Source: Proteobacteria bacterium UBA6729 (GTDB taxonomy: Bacteria > Pseudomonadota > Gammaproteobacteria > Porifericomitales > Porifericomitaceae). Taken from it: a stretch of DNA of 6,344 bases. This document shows, in pieces, positions 1-6,344 of the stretch. Location of the stretch: assembly GCA_002454015.1 (NCBI GenBank), contig DKIB01000055.1:3241-9584 (forward strand), given 5' to 3'. The notes beneath the pieces were generated by a model. The model was given only the letters and a program-made list of their open reading frames with translations, made no database searches and had not been told where the DNA came from. How positions within the stretch are numbered: position 1 is the first letter of the stretch; each line of letters begins with the position of its first letter. The translations under genes and the position numbers were made by a program.

Positions 1-695
1 TGGTGTTACGCAAGCCACAGATGGCCAGCGCCAGGGCGCGCGTGGCCTCTACGGAGGCCTCCCTGGCACAGGCCCGCCTGGACCTGGAACGCTGCAACAT
101 CACTGCACCCTTCCCGGGTCGGGTGCTGCAACGGCAGGTGGACCTGGGGCAGGTGGTGCAGGCCAACACGGTGCTGGGCGAGATCTATGCCATTGATTAT
201 GTGGAGATTCGCCTGCCGATGACCAACGGGGATCTGGAGTTCATGTACCTGCCGGAGCAACATCCGGACCGGACTGCAGAGGCGCTGCCCCGGGTGCGCA
301 TCCATTCCACGCTGGGCGGTGAGGCACATTGGGATGGGTATATCGTGCGCACGGAGGGGGCGATCGATGAGGCCAGTCGGCAGCTCCATGTGGTGGCACG
401 CATCAATGATCCGTATGGAGCGGCACATCCACAGCCCCTGAAGATCGGTCAGTATGTGACGGCGGTGCTGGAGGGCCGTCTGCAGGAGGATGCCATCCTC
501 ATCCCGGAACAGAGCATCTATCAGGGCAGTTATGTGTATGTGGTGGAAGACCGCACGGTGCAGCGACGGGAGGTGGTTATCGCCCGCCTGGCGGATGGGC
601 AGGCCCTGATACGGGAAGGGCTTGTGGCAGGAGACCGACTGGTGGTCAGTACGCTGGGCCAGGTGGTCAGCGGTACCCCGGTGCGAGAGCGCTGA
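1..695 (+). CDS. RND efflux periplasmic adaptor subunit (membrane fusion protein), 5'-truncated
   Basis: This is the C-terminal part of an HlyD/AcrA-like adaptor that would bridge an inner-membrane RND permease and an outer-membrane channel in the periplasm. The first full codon is at nt 3 and the frame is open to the window edge, so the GTG there is not the start; the N-terminal signal and first hairpin helix lie outside. About 230 residues are visible. Visible residues 7-30 (Ala/Arg/Leu-rich) are the end of the coiled-coil hairpin. Residues 31-65 are the second lipoyl half, with the hallmark ITAPFPGRV and a following VDLGQVV. Residues 66-160 form the beta-barrel domain, including the family-like segment EGAIDEASRQLHVVARI. 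Residues 161-230 are the membrane-proximal domain (ILIPEQSIYQG, REGLVAGDRLVV). The stop is one base before the permease start. The family call is secure; the substrate is unknown. Confidence 0.93.
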   Translation, partial: VLRKPQMASARARVASTEASLAQARLDLERCNITAPFPGRVLQRQVDLGQVVQANTVLGEIYAIDYVEIRLPMTNGDLEFMYLPEQHPDRTAEALPRVRIHSTLGGEAHWDGYIVRTEGAIDEASRQLHVVARINDPYGAAHPQPLKIGQYVTAVLEGRLQEDAILIPEQSIYQGSYVYVVEDRTVQRREVVIARLADGQALIREGLVAGDRLVVSTLGQVVSGTPVRER

Positions 696-696
696 G

Positions 697-3600
697 ATGA
701 TCGAGTGGTTTGCACGCAACGATGTGGCGGCCAACCTGTTGATGTGTTTCATACTGCTCGCTGGTGTACTGTCGCTGCGGAACTGCATACCGCTGGAGGT
801 ATTCCCGAGCTTCACACTGGATGTGGTGACGGTTACCGTAGCACAACCGGGCACCACACCGACGGACATTGAGCAGGGGGTCAGCATACGCATTGAGGAG
901 GCCGTACACGACCTGGAAGGCATTGACAAGATGGTCAGTGAATCCCGTGAAAATGTCGCGACGGTATCGGTGTTTGTGGAGCCGGGCTACGATCCGCGCA
1001 CACTGCTGGGCGATGTCAAGGGCCGGGTTGATGCAATCAGCACCTTGCCGACGGATATTGAGCAGCCGATCATTGCGCTCGGTTCACACAAGCGCGAGGT
1101 CATCACTGCGGTGGTGCACAGTGAACATTCCGAACGGGAGCTGCGCGAGTATGCCGAACGGGTGCGCGATGATCTGAATCGCATTGATGGCATCTCCCAG
1201 GTGGAGTTGGCCGGGGTGCGTGACTACGAGATCGCCATTGAGGTCTCCCAGGATCGTTTGCGTGAATACCGGCTGAGTCTGGACACGATAGGCCTTGCCG
1301 TGGCACGGAGTTCTCTGGATATCTCTGCCGGTAACATCCGTACCGCTGGTGGCGACATTCTGATCCGTTCACAGGGGCAAGGCTATCAGCGCAGCGACTT
1401 TGAGGACATCGTGGTGATGGCTGCCCCCTCCGGCAGCATCGTGCGGGTGCGCGATATTGCCACCGTGCTGGATGGCTTTGAGGAGAGCCCGAGGTTGACA
1501 CGCTACAACGGCAGGCAGGCCGCCCTGATCGATGTATACCGGGTAGGCACGCAAAGTGCCATAGAGGTTGCCGAGCAGGTAAGGACCTACATTCATGCTG
1601 AGCAACAGCACCTGCCTGAGGGGATGCAGCTGGATTACTGGGATGATGATTCACAGGTGGTACGCAATCGGCTGGGCACCCTGCTCAAGAATGGCTGGCA
1701 GGGTGGCCTGATGATCCTGCTGCTGTTGGCGCTGTTCCTGCGCCCGGCGGTCGCCTTCTGGGTGTTTGCCGGAGTGCCGATGAGTCTGCTGGGCGCCCTC
1801 ATCGTACTGCCGATAATCGGCATTACCCTGAATCTGATCAGTCTGTTTGGTTTTATTCTGGTGCTGGGCATTCTGGTGGATGACGCCATCGTCACGGGCG
1901 AGAACATCTACCGGCGTATGCGCATGGGTGAGACCGGCCTGGAGGCTGCCGTGCGCGGCACCCACGAGATCGCCGTACCGGTCACCTTTGGTGTGCTGAC
2001 TACGGTCGCGGCATTTGCGCCGATGGCCATGCTGGAGGGGGATCGGGCGATCCTGTTTCTGCAGATTCCGGCAGTGGTGATCCCGGTACTGCTGTTCTCA
2101 TTGATTGAATCCAAACTGGTGTTGCCCGCGCATCTGAAGCATGTGCGCCTTACGCCGCCCGGTCGCCGCAATCTGCCGGGCCGCATGCAGCAGGCGGTGG
2201 CCGATGGTTTTGAGCGTGCGGTGCTGCTGCTGTACCAGCCTGCTCTCAACTTCTGCATGCACCACCGTTACAGTTTTCTGGCGCTGTTTAGCGGGTTGCT
2301 GCTGATTATCGCGGCCCTGCTGGTCGGGGGCTGGATAGACTTCAAGTTCTTTCCGCGGGTGCCCAGCGAGACCGTGCGGGCCACCCTGACCATGCCCGCC
2401 GGCACCCCGCTGGAACTCACCGACCGACACATTCGTCATATCAGCGACTCGGCCACACAACTGCAACAACGCTATACCGATCCGGATACGGGTCGCAGTG
2501 CCATCGTCGGCATCTTGTCTACCATAGAACAGGTGCGCGGACAGGTGCGCTTTGAACTGCAGCCCCCTGAACACCGGGCGGTGGATGTAGGCAGCACCCG
2601 CCTGTTGCAGGAGTGGCGCAAGTTGATCGGCGAGATTCCGGGCGCTGAGTCATTCGCCTTTCGTGCCGAGATCGGGCGCAGCAGTGACCCCATTGATGTG
2701 CAGATGAGCGCCACGGATCTGCAACTGCTGAAGACCCTGGCACGGCAGGTGCGTGAACATCTTGTCGGCTATCCCGGCGTCTATGATGTCAGTGACAACC
2801 TGTCCGACGGCAAGCAATCCATACGGGTGGAACTCACCTCCGAGGGGCATGCCCTGGGGCTGACCCGGGCGGATGTTGCCCGACAGGTGCGCCAGGCCTT
2901 CTACGGTTACGAGGTGCAGCGCATCCAGCGGGGCCGCGATGATATCCGGCTCAAGGTGCGCCACCCGCTGGCAGAGCGGCGCTCCGTATCCGATCTGCTG
3001 CAGCTGTATATACGCATACCCGGCGGCAGCTCAGTGCCGTTGTCACATGTGGCAACGCTGTCACCAGACACCTCCCCCTCGGCAATCCGTCGCATTGATC
3101 GTTATCGCACGGTAAATGTCACGGCAGATGTGGACAAGGGCAATGTCAACATGACCGCGCTGCAAAAGGATCTGCAGGCGTTTCTGGACCAGACGCTGTC
3201 CAGTTATCCCGGCGTACAGTACAGCCTGGAGGGCGAGTTCCGCGAACAACGTGAGTCCCTGCTCAGCCTGTTCTATTCCATAGGGATCGTGCTGGTGATC
3301 ATCTACAGCCTGCTGGCCATCCCCCTGAAGTCCTATGTGCAACCCCTGATCGTCATGTCGGTGATCCCCTTTGGGGCCATCGGCGCAATGGGCGGGCACC
3401 TGCTGATGGACATGGACCTGAGTATGCTCAGTCTGCTCGGCCTGATGGCACTGTTCGGGGTGGTAGTCAATGATTCACTGGTCATGGTGGATTTTATCAA
3501 CAAGCAGACCGACGCAGGGAACAAGTCCATGCAACAAGCCATTCGCGAGGCAGCGGCAGCCCGCTTCAGGCCAGTCATGCTGACTTCGCTCACGACCTTC

Positions 3601-3792
3601 TTTGGTCTGATGCCCCTGCTGCTGGAACGCTCCACGCAGGCGCAGTTTCTGATCCCGATGGCGGTATCGCTGGGGTTTGGTATCATCTTCGCCACCCTGA
3701 TCACGCTGGTACTGGTGCCTATCAACTATCTGGTGCTGGAGGACTGCAAACGTGCAGGGCGCAGCTATATGCTCCTTGTGCGACCCGGCTGA
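697..3792 (+). CDS. RND family efflux transporter permease, HAE/AcrB-like
   Basis: This 1031-residue inner-membrane proton-driven exporter has the usual RND length. The frame is open further upstream, but ATG 697 gives the classic RND N-terminus (MIEWFARNDVAANLL) and sits one base after the adaptor stop, with a modest GAGAG ribosome-site candidate at 685-689. TM1 is near residues 12-32, TM2-6 near 333-480, TM7 near 524-545 and TM8-12 near 855-1015. Two large periplasmic loops (about 33-330 and 546-850) hold the porter and docking subdomains. The TM4 proton-relay pair is present as D395-D396 in GILVDDAIVTGEN, typical of HAE-type pumps and unlike CusA-type metal pumps. In TM10 the position of the AcrB lysine (K940) is N925 within GVVVNDSLVMVDF, a variant I believe occurs in a divergent RND subgroup. 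It is co-transcribed with the adaptor; substrate not inferable. Confidence 0.95.
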   Translation: MIEWFARNDVAANLLMCFILLAGVLSLRNCIPLEVFPSFTLDVVTVTVAQPGTTPTDIEQGVSIRIEEAVHDLEGIDKMVSESRENVATVSVFVEPGYDPRTLLGDVKGRVDAISTLPTDIEQPIIALGSHKREVITAVVHSEHSERELREYAERVRDDLNRIDGISQVELAGVRDYEIAIEVSQDRLREYRLSLDTIGLAVARSSLDISAGNIRTAGGDILIRSQGQGYQRSDFEDIVVMAAPSGSIVRVRDIATVLDGFEESPRLTRYNGRQAALIDVYRVGTQSAIEVAEQVRTYIHAEQQHLPEGMQLDYWDDDSQVVRNRLGTLLKNGWQGGLMILLLLALFLRPAVAFWVFAGVPMSLLGALIVLPIIGITLNLISLFGFILVLGILVDDAIVTGENIYRRMRMGETGLEAAVRGTHEIAVPVTFGVLTTVAAFAPMAMLEGDRAILFLQIPAVVIPVLLFSLIESKLVLPAHLKHVRLTPPGRRNLPGRMQQAVADGFERAVLLLYQPALNFCMHHRYSFLALFSGLLLIIAALLVGGWIDFKFFPRVPSETVRATLTMPAGTPLELTDRHIRHISDSATQLQQRYTDPDTGRSAIVGILSTIEQVRGQVRFELQPPEHRAVDVGSTRLLQEWRKLIGEIPGAESFAFRAEIGRSSDPIDVQMSATDLQLLKTLARQVREHLVGYPGVYDVSDNLSDGKQSIRVELTSEGHALGLTRADVARQVRQAFYGYEVQRIQRGRDDIRLKVRHPLAERRSVSDLLQLYIRIPGGSSVPLSHVATLSPDTSPSAIRRIDRYRTVNVTADVDKGNVNMTALQKDLQAFLDQTLSSYPGVQYSLEGEFREQRESLLSLFYSIGIVLVIIYSLLAIPLKSYVQPLIVMSVIPFGAIGAMGGHLLMDMDLSMLSLLGLMALFGVVVNDSLVMVDFINKQTDAGNKSMQQAIREAAAARFRPVMLTSLTTFFGLMPLLLERSTQAQFLIPMAVSLGFGIIFATLITLVLVPINYLVLEDCKRAGRSYMLLVRPG

Positions 3793-3857
3793 ACGGCCCG
3801 GCTCGTGTCCAGCGACACCCGGATTGCCGGATTTTCCCGCCCGGGGGGCGCCCGCCC

Positions 3858-3876
3858 GAGGCCCTGGTGGGGCCTC
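3858..3876 (+). terminator. GC-rich hairpin, possible operon-end structure without a U-tract
   Basis: GAGGCCC (3858-3864) pairs perfectly with GGGCCTC (3870-3876) around a TGGTG loop, a 7-bp stem about 65 bases after the permease stop. No run of T follows, so it is not a canonical intrinsic terminator. It could attenuate read-through, protect the 3' end of the efflux mRNA, or be incidental in GC-rich DNA. Confidence 0.3.
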
Positions 3877-3920
3877 CCGGCAGGCAGACAGACAACCAGC
3901 CCGGAGACCCTCCCCACGAT

Positions 3921-3948
3921 TTGGTTGGACACTGTTTTGGGCTATAAT
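3921..3948 (+). promoter_or_regulatory. Sigma-70-like promoter for the multicopper oxidase gene
   Basis: A perfect TATAAT -10 box lies at 3943-3948, with TTGGTT at 3921-3926 as the best -35 match at 16-bp spacing. A TTGGAC at 3925-3930 looks closer to consensus but would leave only 12 bp. The predicted transcription start is about 3955, giving a leader of about 42 bases to ATG 3997. The weak -35 suggests an activator or regulated expression. I see no clear CueR-type dyad between the two boxes. Confidence 0.6.
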
Positions 3949-3957
3949 CGTCCCGAC

Positions 3958-3974
3958 ATCCGGGCTTGCCGGAT
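3958..3974 (+). promoter_or_regulatory. Inverted repeat at the predicted transcript start (operator or leader hairpin)
   Basis: ATCCGG (3958-3963) and CCGGAT (3969-3974) form a perfect 6-bp dyad around GCTTG, starting ten bases after the -10 box, so roughly +4 to +20 of the transcript. It could be a repressor site or a 5' mRNA stabilising hairpin. Two same-orientation CCGGAT copies also occur upstream at 3819-3824 and 3827-3832. Function is inferred from position only. Confidence 0.35.
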
Positions 3975-3984
3975 CACTGTGGCG

Positions 3985-3990
3985 AAGGGG
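3985..3990 (+). promoter_or_regulatory. Ribosome binding site deciding the oxidase start
   Basis: AAGGGG lies six bases before ATG 3997, near-consensus and ideally spaced. The alternative in-frame ATG at 4051 has only a distant AGG (4036-4038), twelve bases away. This favours 3997 as the start, although 4051 would give a more typical short signal peptide. Confidence 0.55.
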
Positions 3991-3996
3991 TTTGCC

Positions 3997-6063
3997 ATGT
4001 CCAGAAAATTCAGGGCGGGACACCGTCCATCAATCAGGCAGTCAGAAATCATGAACCTGCACAGTAGCAGGCAGCAGCTGCTCGTGCTCCTGGCCCTGTT
4101 GCTGGCAGGGCTCTGTCATGCAGAGGTTGTAGAGGTCACACTGGTCGTTGAGCGCCAACTGGTACACATCGCAGGTGGCGGCACCGCTCCCATGATGACC
4201 ATCAACGGGCAGGTGCCCGGCCCCACCCTGCGCTGGCGACTCGGCGATCAGATACGCATTAATGTGCACAATCGCATGACCGTGCCCAGTTCCATCCACT
4301 GGCATGGCATCCTGCTGCCGAACCTGCAGGACGGGGTGCCCGGCCTGACCACCCCGCAGGTCCCCGCAGGCGGGGTATACAGCTACGAGTTTCCGATCCG
4401 CCATGTCGGTACCTACTGGTACCATTCACACACCGGACTGCAGGAGCAGGCCGGACTCTACGGAGCCATCGTGATTGAGCCTGCTGTACCGCCCGCGGAT
4501 TATGACCGTGATTATGTGCTGGTGCTGTCCGACTGGACCACGGAGGATCCTGATGAGATCTTCAGACTCCTGAAAAGCGGAACCGAGAGCTTTGCCCGAC
4601 AGAAGGATACCACGCAAAATGTGTGGGATGCACTGCGGCAGGGCGCACTGGGGGCCATGTTGCAACGTGCACTGATGCGCATGCCGCCCATGGACATATC
4701 AGACGTGGCCTACGGTGCCTTCCTGGCGAACGGCAAGCTGCAGGATCAACTGGAGGCTGCACCCGGTGAGCGCATTCGGGTACGTATTATCAATGCAGCA
4801 GCATCCACCTACTTCTATCTGGATCTGGCCGACCAGCCCCTGCATGTGATCGCCGCTGATGGCGTGGATGTGCAGCCCGTAAATATGGAACGACTGCTGA
4901 TCGCCATTGCCGAAACCTATGACCTCATCGTCACCATTCCGCCGGAGGGCGCGCTGGAACTCGCCGCCACCGCCCAGGATGGCAGTGGTCGGACCTCCCT
5001 GTGGCTTGGCACCGGCCCGCAACACCACGCCCCCCGGGTGCCCGCCCCGGACCTGTATCGCATGCACGCAGGTCACCGCATGGCTACAGAGATGCCCGCA
5101 AGCGCGCACCACCACACCCCCCGCCCCATGCCGCCCTACGCACAGCTGCGCGCCCGTGAGGCCACCACACTGCCGGATATCACCCGCGAGATCAACCTGC
5201 GCCTGACCGGTGACATGGAACGCTATGTCTGGTCGTTCAATGATCGCACCCTGGCGGCAGCGGAGCTGATCCGCGTCAACAAGGGCGAGACCCTGCGTGT
5301 CAATCTGGAAAACGCCACGATGATGCATCATCCGCTGCACCTGCACGGCCACTTCTTCCGGGTAGTGAACGGTGCCGGGGATCGGGCTCCCCTCAAACAC
5401 ACCGTGGATGTGCCCCCCCTGTCCACACAAACCATTGAGTTTCTGGCCGACGCAGAAGGAGACTGGTTCTTCCACTGCCATATTCTCTATCACCTGAAGG
5501 CGGGCATGGCGCGGGCGTTCAGTTACTCGGGCACCGAGCCCAACCCGGAACTGCAACAGGCACGCAAGGAATTGTTCAGCGACCCCTGGTCCGTATGGGG
5601 CAGAGCACAGCTGCTATCCGCCTTCATCCAAGGCACAGTGCACGCCTCCTCCGCCCGCCATGGACTGCTGTTGCAGTGGCTGACCGGTTGGCAACGGGTA
5701 CCCGGCACGGAACATGAAGGTACAGCGCTGCATCGCTACCGCCCCAGCCGTTTCTATGGCAGCATCATCGGCATCAATTACCAGGAGGAAAAACTCAACG
5801 GGGTATTCGGTGGTGAGTGGGTATTACCACTGAACATCTGGTCACGAGTCTGGGTAGATACCGAAGGTGAATTCCGCGCTGAACTGGAACCCGAGTTGCC
5901 ACTGACTGCAAATATTGAACTCTCCGGCGCAGTCGAATACGACACTGCGGAACGTTGGGAAGGCCGCGCCGCCCTGCACTATACGCTGAATCGCACAGCA
6001 GCACTGACCCTGGGCTGGCACTCTGAATATGGAACGGGGGCGGGCGTCACCCTGCGCTATTAG
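3997..6063 (+). CDS. CopA/PcoA-type multicopper oxidase with C-terminal outer-membrane-barrel-like extension
   Basis: A 688-residue exported copper oxidase (670 if started at ATG 4051), presumably oxidising or sequestering periplasmic copper. Numbering is from 3997. Residues 28-39 are a Leu/Ala-rich Sec signal core, with likely cleavage after CHA (42); there is no twin-arginine motif, unlike many CopA proteins. Cupredoxin domain 1 (about 43-170) carries HWHG (H101, H103) and YWYHSH (H143, H145). Domain 2 (about 175-345) has CopA-like DWTTEDP and AETYDLIV. A Met/His-rich linker (356-378) resembles the copper-binding Met-rich stretch of CopA. Domain 3 (about 390-510) has HPLHLHGH (H445, H448, H450) and HCHILYHLKAGM (H493, C494, H495, H499, axial M504). 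All motif ligands of the type 1 and trinuclear sites are intact. Residues about 515-688 are extra: alternating amphipathic strands ending in VTLRY, suggesting an outer-membrane barrel of CopB-like or other type. Confidence 0.92.
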   Translation: MSRKFRAGHRPSIRQSEIMNLHSSRQQLLVLLALLLAGLCHAEVVEVTLVVERQLVHIAGGGTAPMMTINGQVPGPTLRWRLGDQIRINVHNRMTVPSSIHWHGILLPNLQDGVPGLTTPQVPAGGVYSYEFPIRHVGTYWYHSHTGLQEQAGLYGAIVIEPAVPPADYDRDYVLVLSDWTTEDPDEIFRLLKSGTESFARQKDTTQNVWDALRQGALGAMLQRALMRMPPMDISDVAYGAFLANGKLQDQLEAAPGERIRVRIINAAASTYFYLDLADQPLHVIAADGVDVQPVNMERLLIAIAETYDLIVTIPPEGALELAATAQDGSGRTSLWLGTGPQHHAPRVPAPDLYRMHAGHRMATEMPASAHHHTPRPMPPYAQLRAREATTLPDITREINLRLTGDMERYVWSFNDRTLAAAELIRVNKGETLRVNLENATMMHHPLHLHGHFFRVVNGAGDRAPLKHTVDVPPLSTQTIEFLADAEGDWFFHCHILYHLKAGMARAFSYSGTEPNPELQQARKELFSDPWSVWGRAQLLSAFIQGTVHASSARHGLLLQWLTGWQRVPGTEHEGTALHRYRPSRFYGSIIGINYQEEKLNGVFGGEWVLPLNIWSRVWVDTEGEFRAELEPELPLTANIELSGAVEYDTAERWEGRAALHYTLNRTAALTLGWHSEYGTGAGVTLRY

Positions 6064-6080
6064 GGTTGGTATAGGTGCTC

Positions 6081-6125
6081 CCGCCCCATGATTGGGCGGC
6101 GGATGTTGGCAGGGGCTCTACTGCC
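6081..6125 (+). terminator. Pair of hairpins after the oxidase stop, weak terminator candidate
   Basis: CCGCCC (6081-6086) pairs with GGGCGG (6094-6099) around a 7-base loop, about 18 bases past the stop codon. A second stem pairs GGCAG (6108-6112) with CTGCC (6121-6125) around 8 bases. Neither has a following T-run; the sequence after the second is CTCAATATTA. They may end transcription inefficiently or shield the 3' end. Confidence 0.35.
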
Positions 6126-6177
6126 CTCAATATTATGTACCCGGAATTATGTTAATCAGGACAAGCCGTACAAGCTC

Positions 6178-6212
6178 TTTATTTGAGAAATAAATATGGA
6201 TTTGCCTCCATA
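6178..6212 (+). repeat. Two adjacent short inverted repeats
   Basis: TTTATTT (6178-6184) and AAATAAA (6188-6194) form a perfect 7-bp stem around GAG. Immediately next, TATGGA (6195-6200) and TCCATA (6207-6212) form a 6-bp stem around TTTGCC. They abut without a gap, just upstream of the next promoter, so they could be regulator sites or incidental AT-rich dyads. No terminator-type T-run follows directly. Confidence 0.35.
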
Positions 6213-6227
6213 ACTTGGGTGCCTAAC

Positions 6228-6255
6228 CTTACAAACTTTTTCTTTCTCGTATAAT
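6228..6255 (+). promoter_or_regulatory. Sigma-70-like promoter for a gene beyond the window
   Basis: CTTACA (6228-6233, four of six to the -35 consensus) and a perfect TATAAT (6250-6255) are spaced by 16 bp in AT-rich DNA with a T-rich spacer. The predicted start is near 6262, inside the perfect dyad CAAGC-G-GCTTG (6259-6269), which could be an operator. It points rightward out of the window. Confidence 0.6.
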
Positions 6256-6258
6256 TTA

Positions 6259-6269
6259 CAAGCGGCTTG
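6259..6269 (+). promoter_or_regulatory. Perfect dyad over the predicted start of the downstream promoter
   Basis: CAAGC and GCTTG flank a single G, four bases after the TATAAT box. The position suits a repressor operator. An 11-base dyad can also arise by chance, so the assignment is tentative. Confidence 0.25.
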
Positions 6270-6312
6270 GTGAGCATCATTGCCAATGGCGACAATCCTG
6301 TGTGGATTCAGT

Positions 6313-6344
6313 ATGTCAATTAAGCCAGAGAGCAATAATTCTCC
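6313..6344 (+). CDS. Possible start of a downstream gene, 3'-truncated, unidentified
   Basis: An open frame begins at ATG 6313 and runs to the window end, encoding MSIKPESNNS before the cut. It lies about 50 bases after the predicted transcription start. An in-frame ATG at 6286 would add nine residues (MATILCGFS); its best ribosome-site match, GGTGA at 6269-6273, is rather far at twelve bases. The 6313 start has only a weak GGA at 6304-6306... too poor to choose firmly between them. Ten codons are too few to recognise a family. The case rests on the promoter and open frame alone. Confidence 0.3.
   Translation, partial: MSIKPESNNS

Larger units (their letters stand above)
3793..3996 (+). other. 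Intergenic region between RND permease and multicopper oxidase
   Basis: This gap of about 200 bases has no convincing gene. The oxidase frame stays open across it back to a GTG at 3805, but the translation is Pro/Arg/Gly-rich, has no signal-peptide or domain character, and the likely promoter lies inside it. It holds a weak GTGTC/GACAC hairpin (3805-3818), two CCGGATT copies one base apart (3819-3825, 3827-3833), a strong GC hairpin (3858-3876), a small GGCA/GACA tetranucleotide run (3879-3894), a promoter (3921-3948) and a dyad (3958-3974). Confidence 0.7.
6064..6285 (+). other. AT-richer intergenic region downstream of the oxidase
   Basis: No gene is supported here. From about 6125 the base composition is clearly AT-richer than the preceding genes. 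The stretch contains two GC hairpins just after the oxidase stop, an ACAAGC direct repeat (6161-6166, 6170-6175), two AT-rich perfect stems (6178-6194 and 6195-6212), and a promoter (6228-6255). Confidence 0.65.

Noticed and set aside
622..696. Upstream extension of the RND permease frame to GTG 622
   Set aside because: It overlaps the adaptor coding sequence by over 70 bases and adds residues not resembling RND N-termini; ATG 697 gives the conserved start.
6..929. Long minus-strand open frame over the adaptor and permease start, and similar antisense frames across the window
   Set aside because: They lie antisense to clear coding genes, span gene boundaries, and their translations show no family features; such shadow frames are common in GC-rich DNA.
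3879..3894. GGCA/GACA tetranucleotide run as a phase-variable repeat
   Set aside because: Only two copies of each unit are present and it lies outside both coding sequences and the promoter spacer.
3805..3996. N-terminal extension of the oxidase to GTG 3805
   Set aside because: The extension is low-complexity Pro/Arg/Gly-rich, precedes the signal peptide, and contains the likely promoter.
4105..4125. Possible lipoprotein lipobox around LLAGLCHA in the oxidase signal
   Set aside because: The residue before Cys is Leu, not Gly/Ala/Ser, and CHA followed by Glu makes a reasonable signal peptidase I site.
6270..6323. A 17-codon frame from GTG 6270 to TAA 6323 as a leader peptide
   Set aside because: It has no ribosome site, shows no run of regulatory codons and is not followed by an attenuator-like structure within the window.

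Overview
The window reads as a GC-rich proteobacterial chromosome segment. It is most likely gammaproteobacterial, judged from the gene families, the Gram-negative envelope architecture and sigma-70-like promoters; no taxonomic marker is present, so this is inference. Everything recognisable lies on the + strand.

Layout: (1) nt 1-695 is the 3' part of a periplasmic adaptor (membrane fusion protein) of an RND efflux pump, cut by the window edge. (2) nt 697-3792 is the complete inner-membrane RND permease, one base after the adaptor stop, so the two form an operon. (3) nt 3793-3996 is a non-coding gap with a GC-rich hairpin, a TATAAT-type promoter and a dyad at the predicted transcription start. 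(4) nt 3997-6063 is a CopA/PcoA-type multicopper oxidase. All copper ligands of the sequence motifs are present, but a C-terminal extension of about 170 residues looks like outer-membrane beta-strands. (5) nt 6064-6344 is an AT-richer intergenic stretch with several small hairpins and a good promoter close to the window end. It probably drives a gene whose first codons may be the last bases shown.

How the genes relate: the adaptor and permease form two parts of a tripartite exporter; the outer-membrane channel is not in this window. The permease carries the Asp-Asp pair of drug/hydrophobe (HAE-type) RND pumps rather than a CusA-type metal signature, so a copper substrate cannot be assumed. 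The oxidase has its own promoter and is probably a separate transcription unit for periplasmic copper handling. The most unusual object is this oxidase: its tail ends in a beta-signal-like aromatic terminus, suggesting a CopA-like enzyme fused to a CopB-like or other small outer-membrane barrel in one polypeptide.
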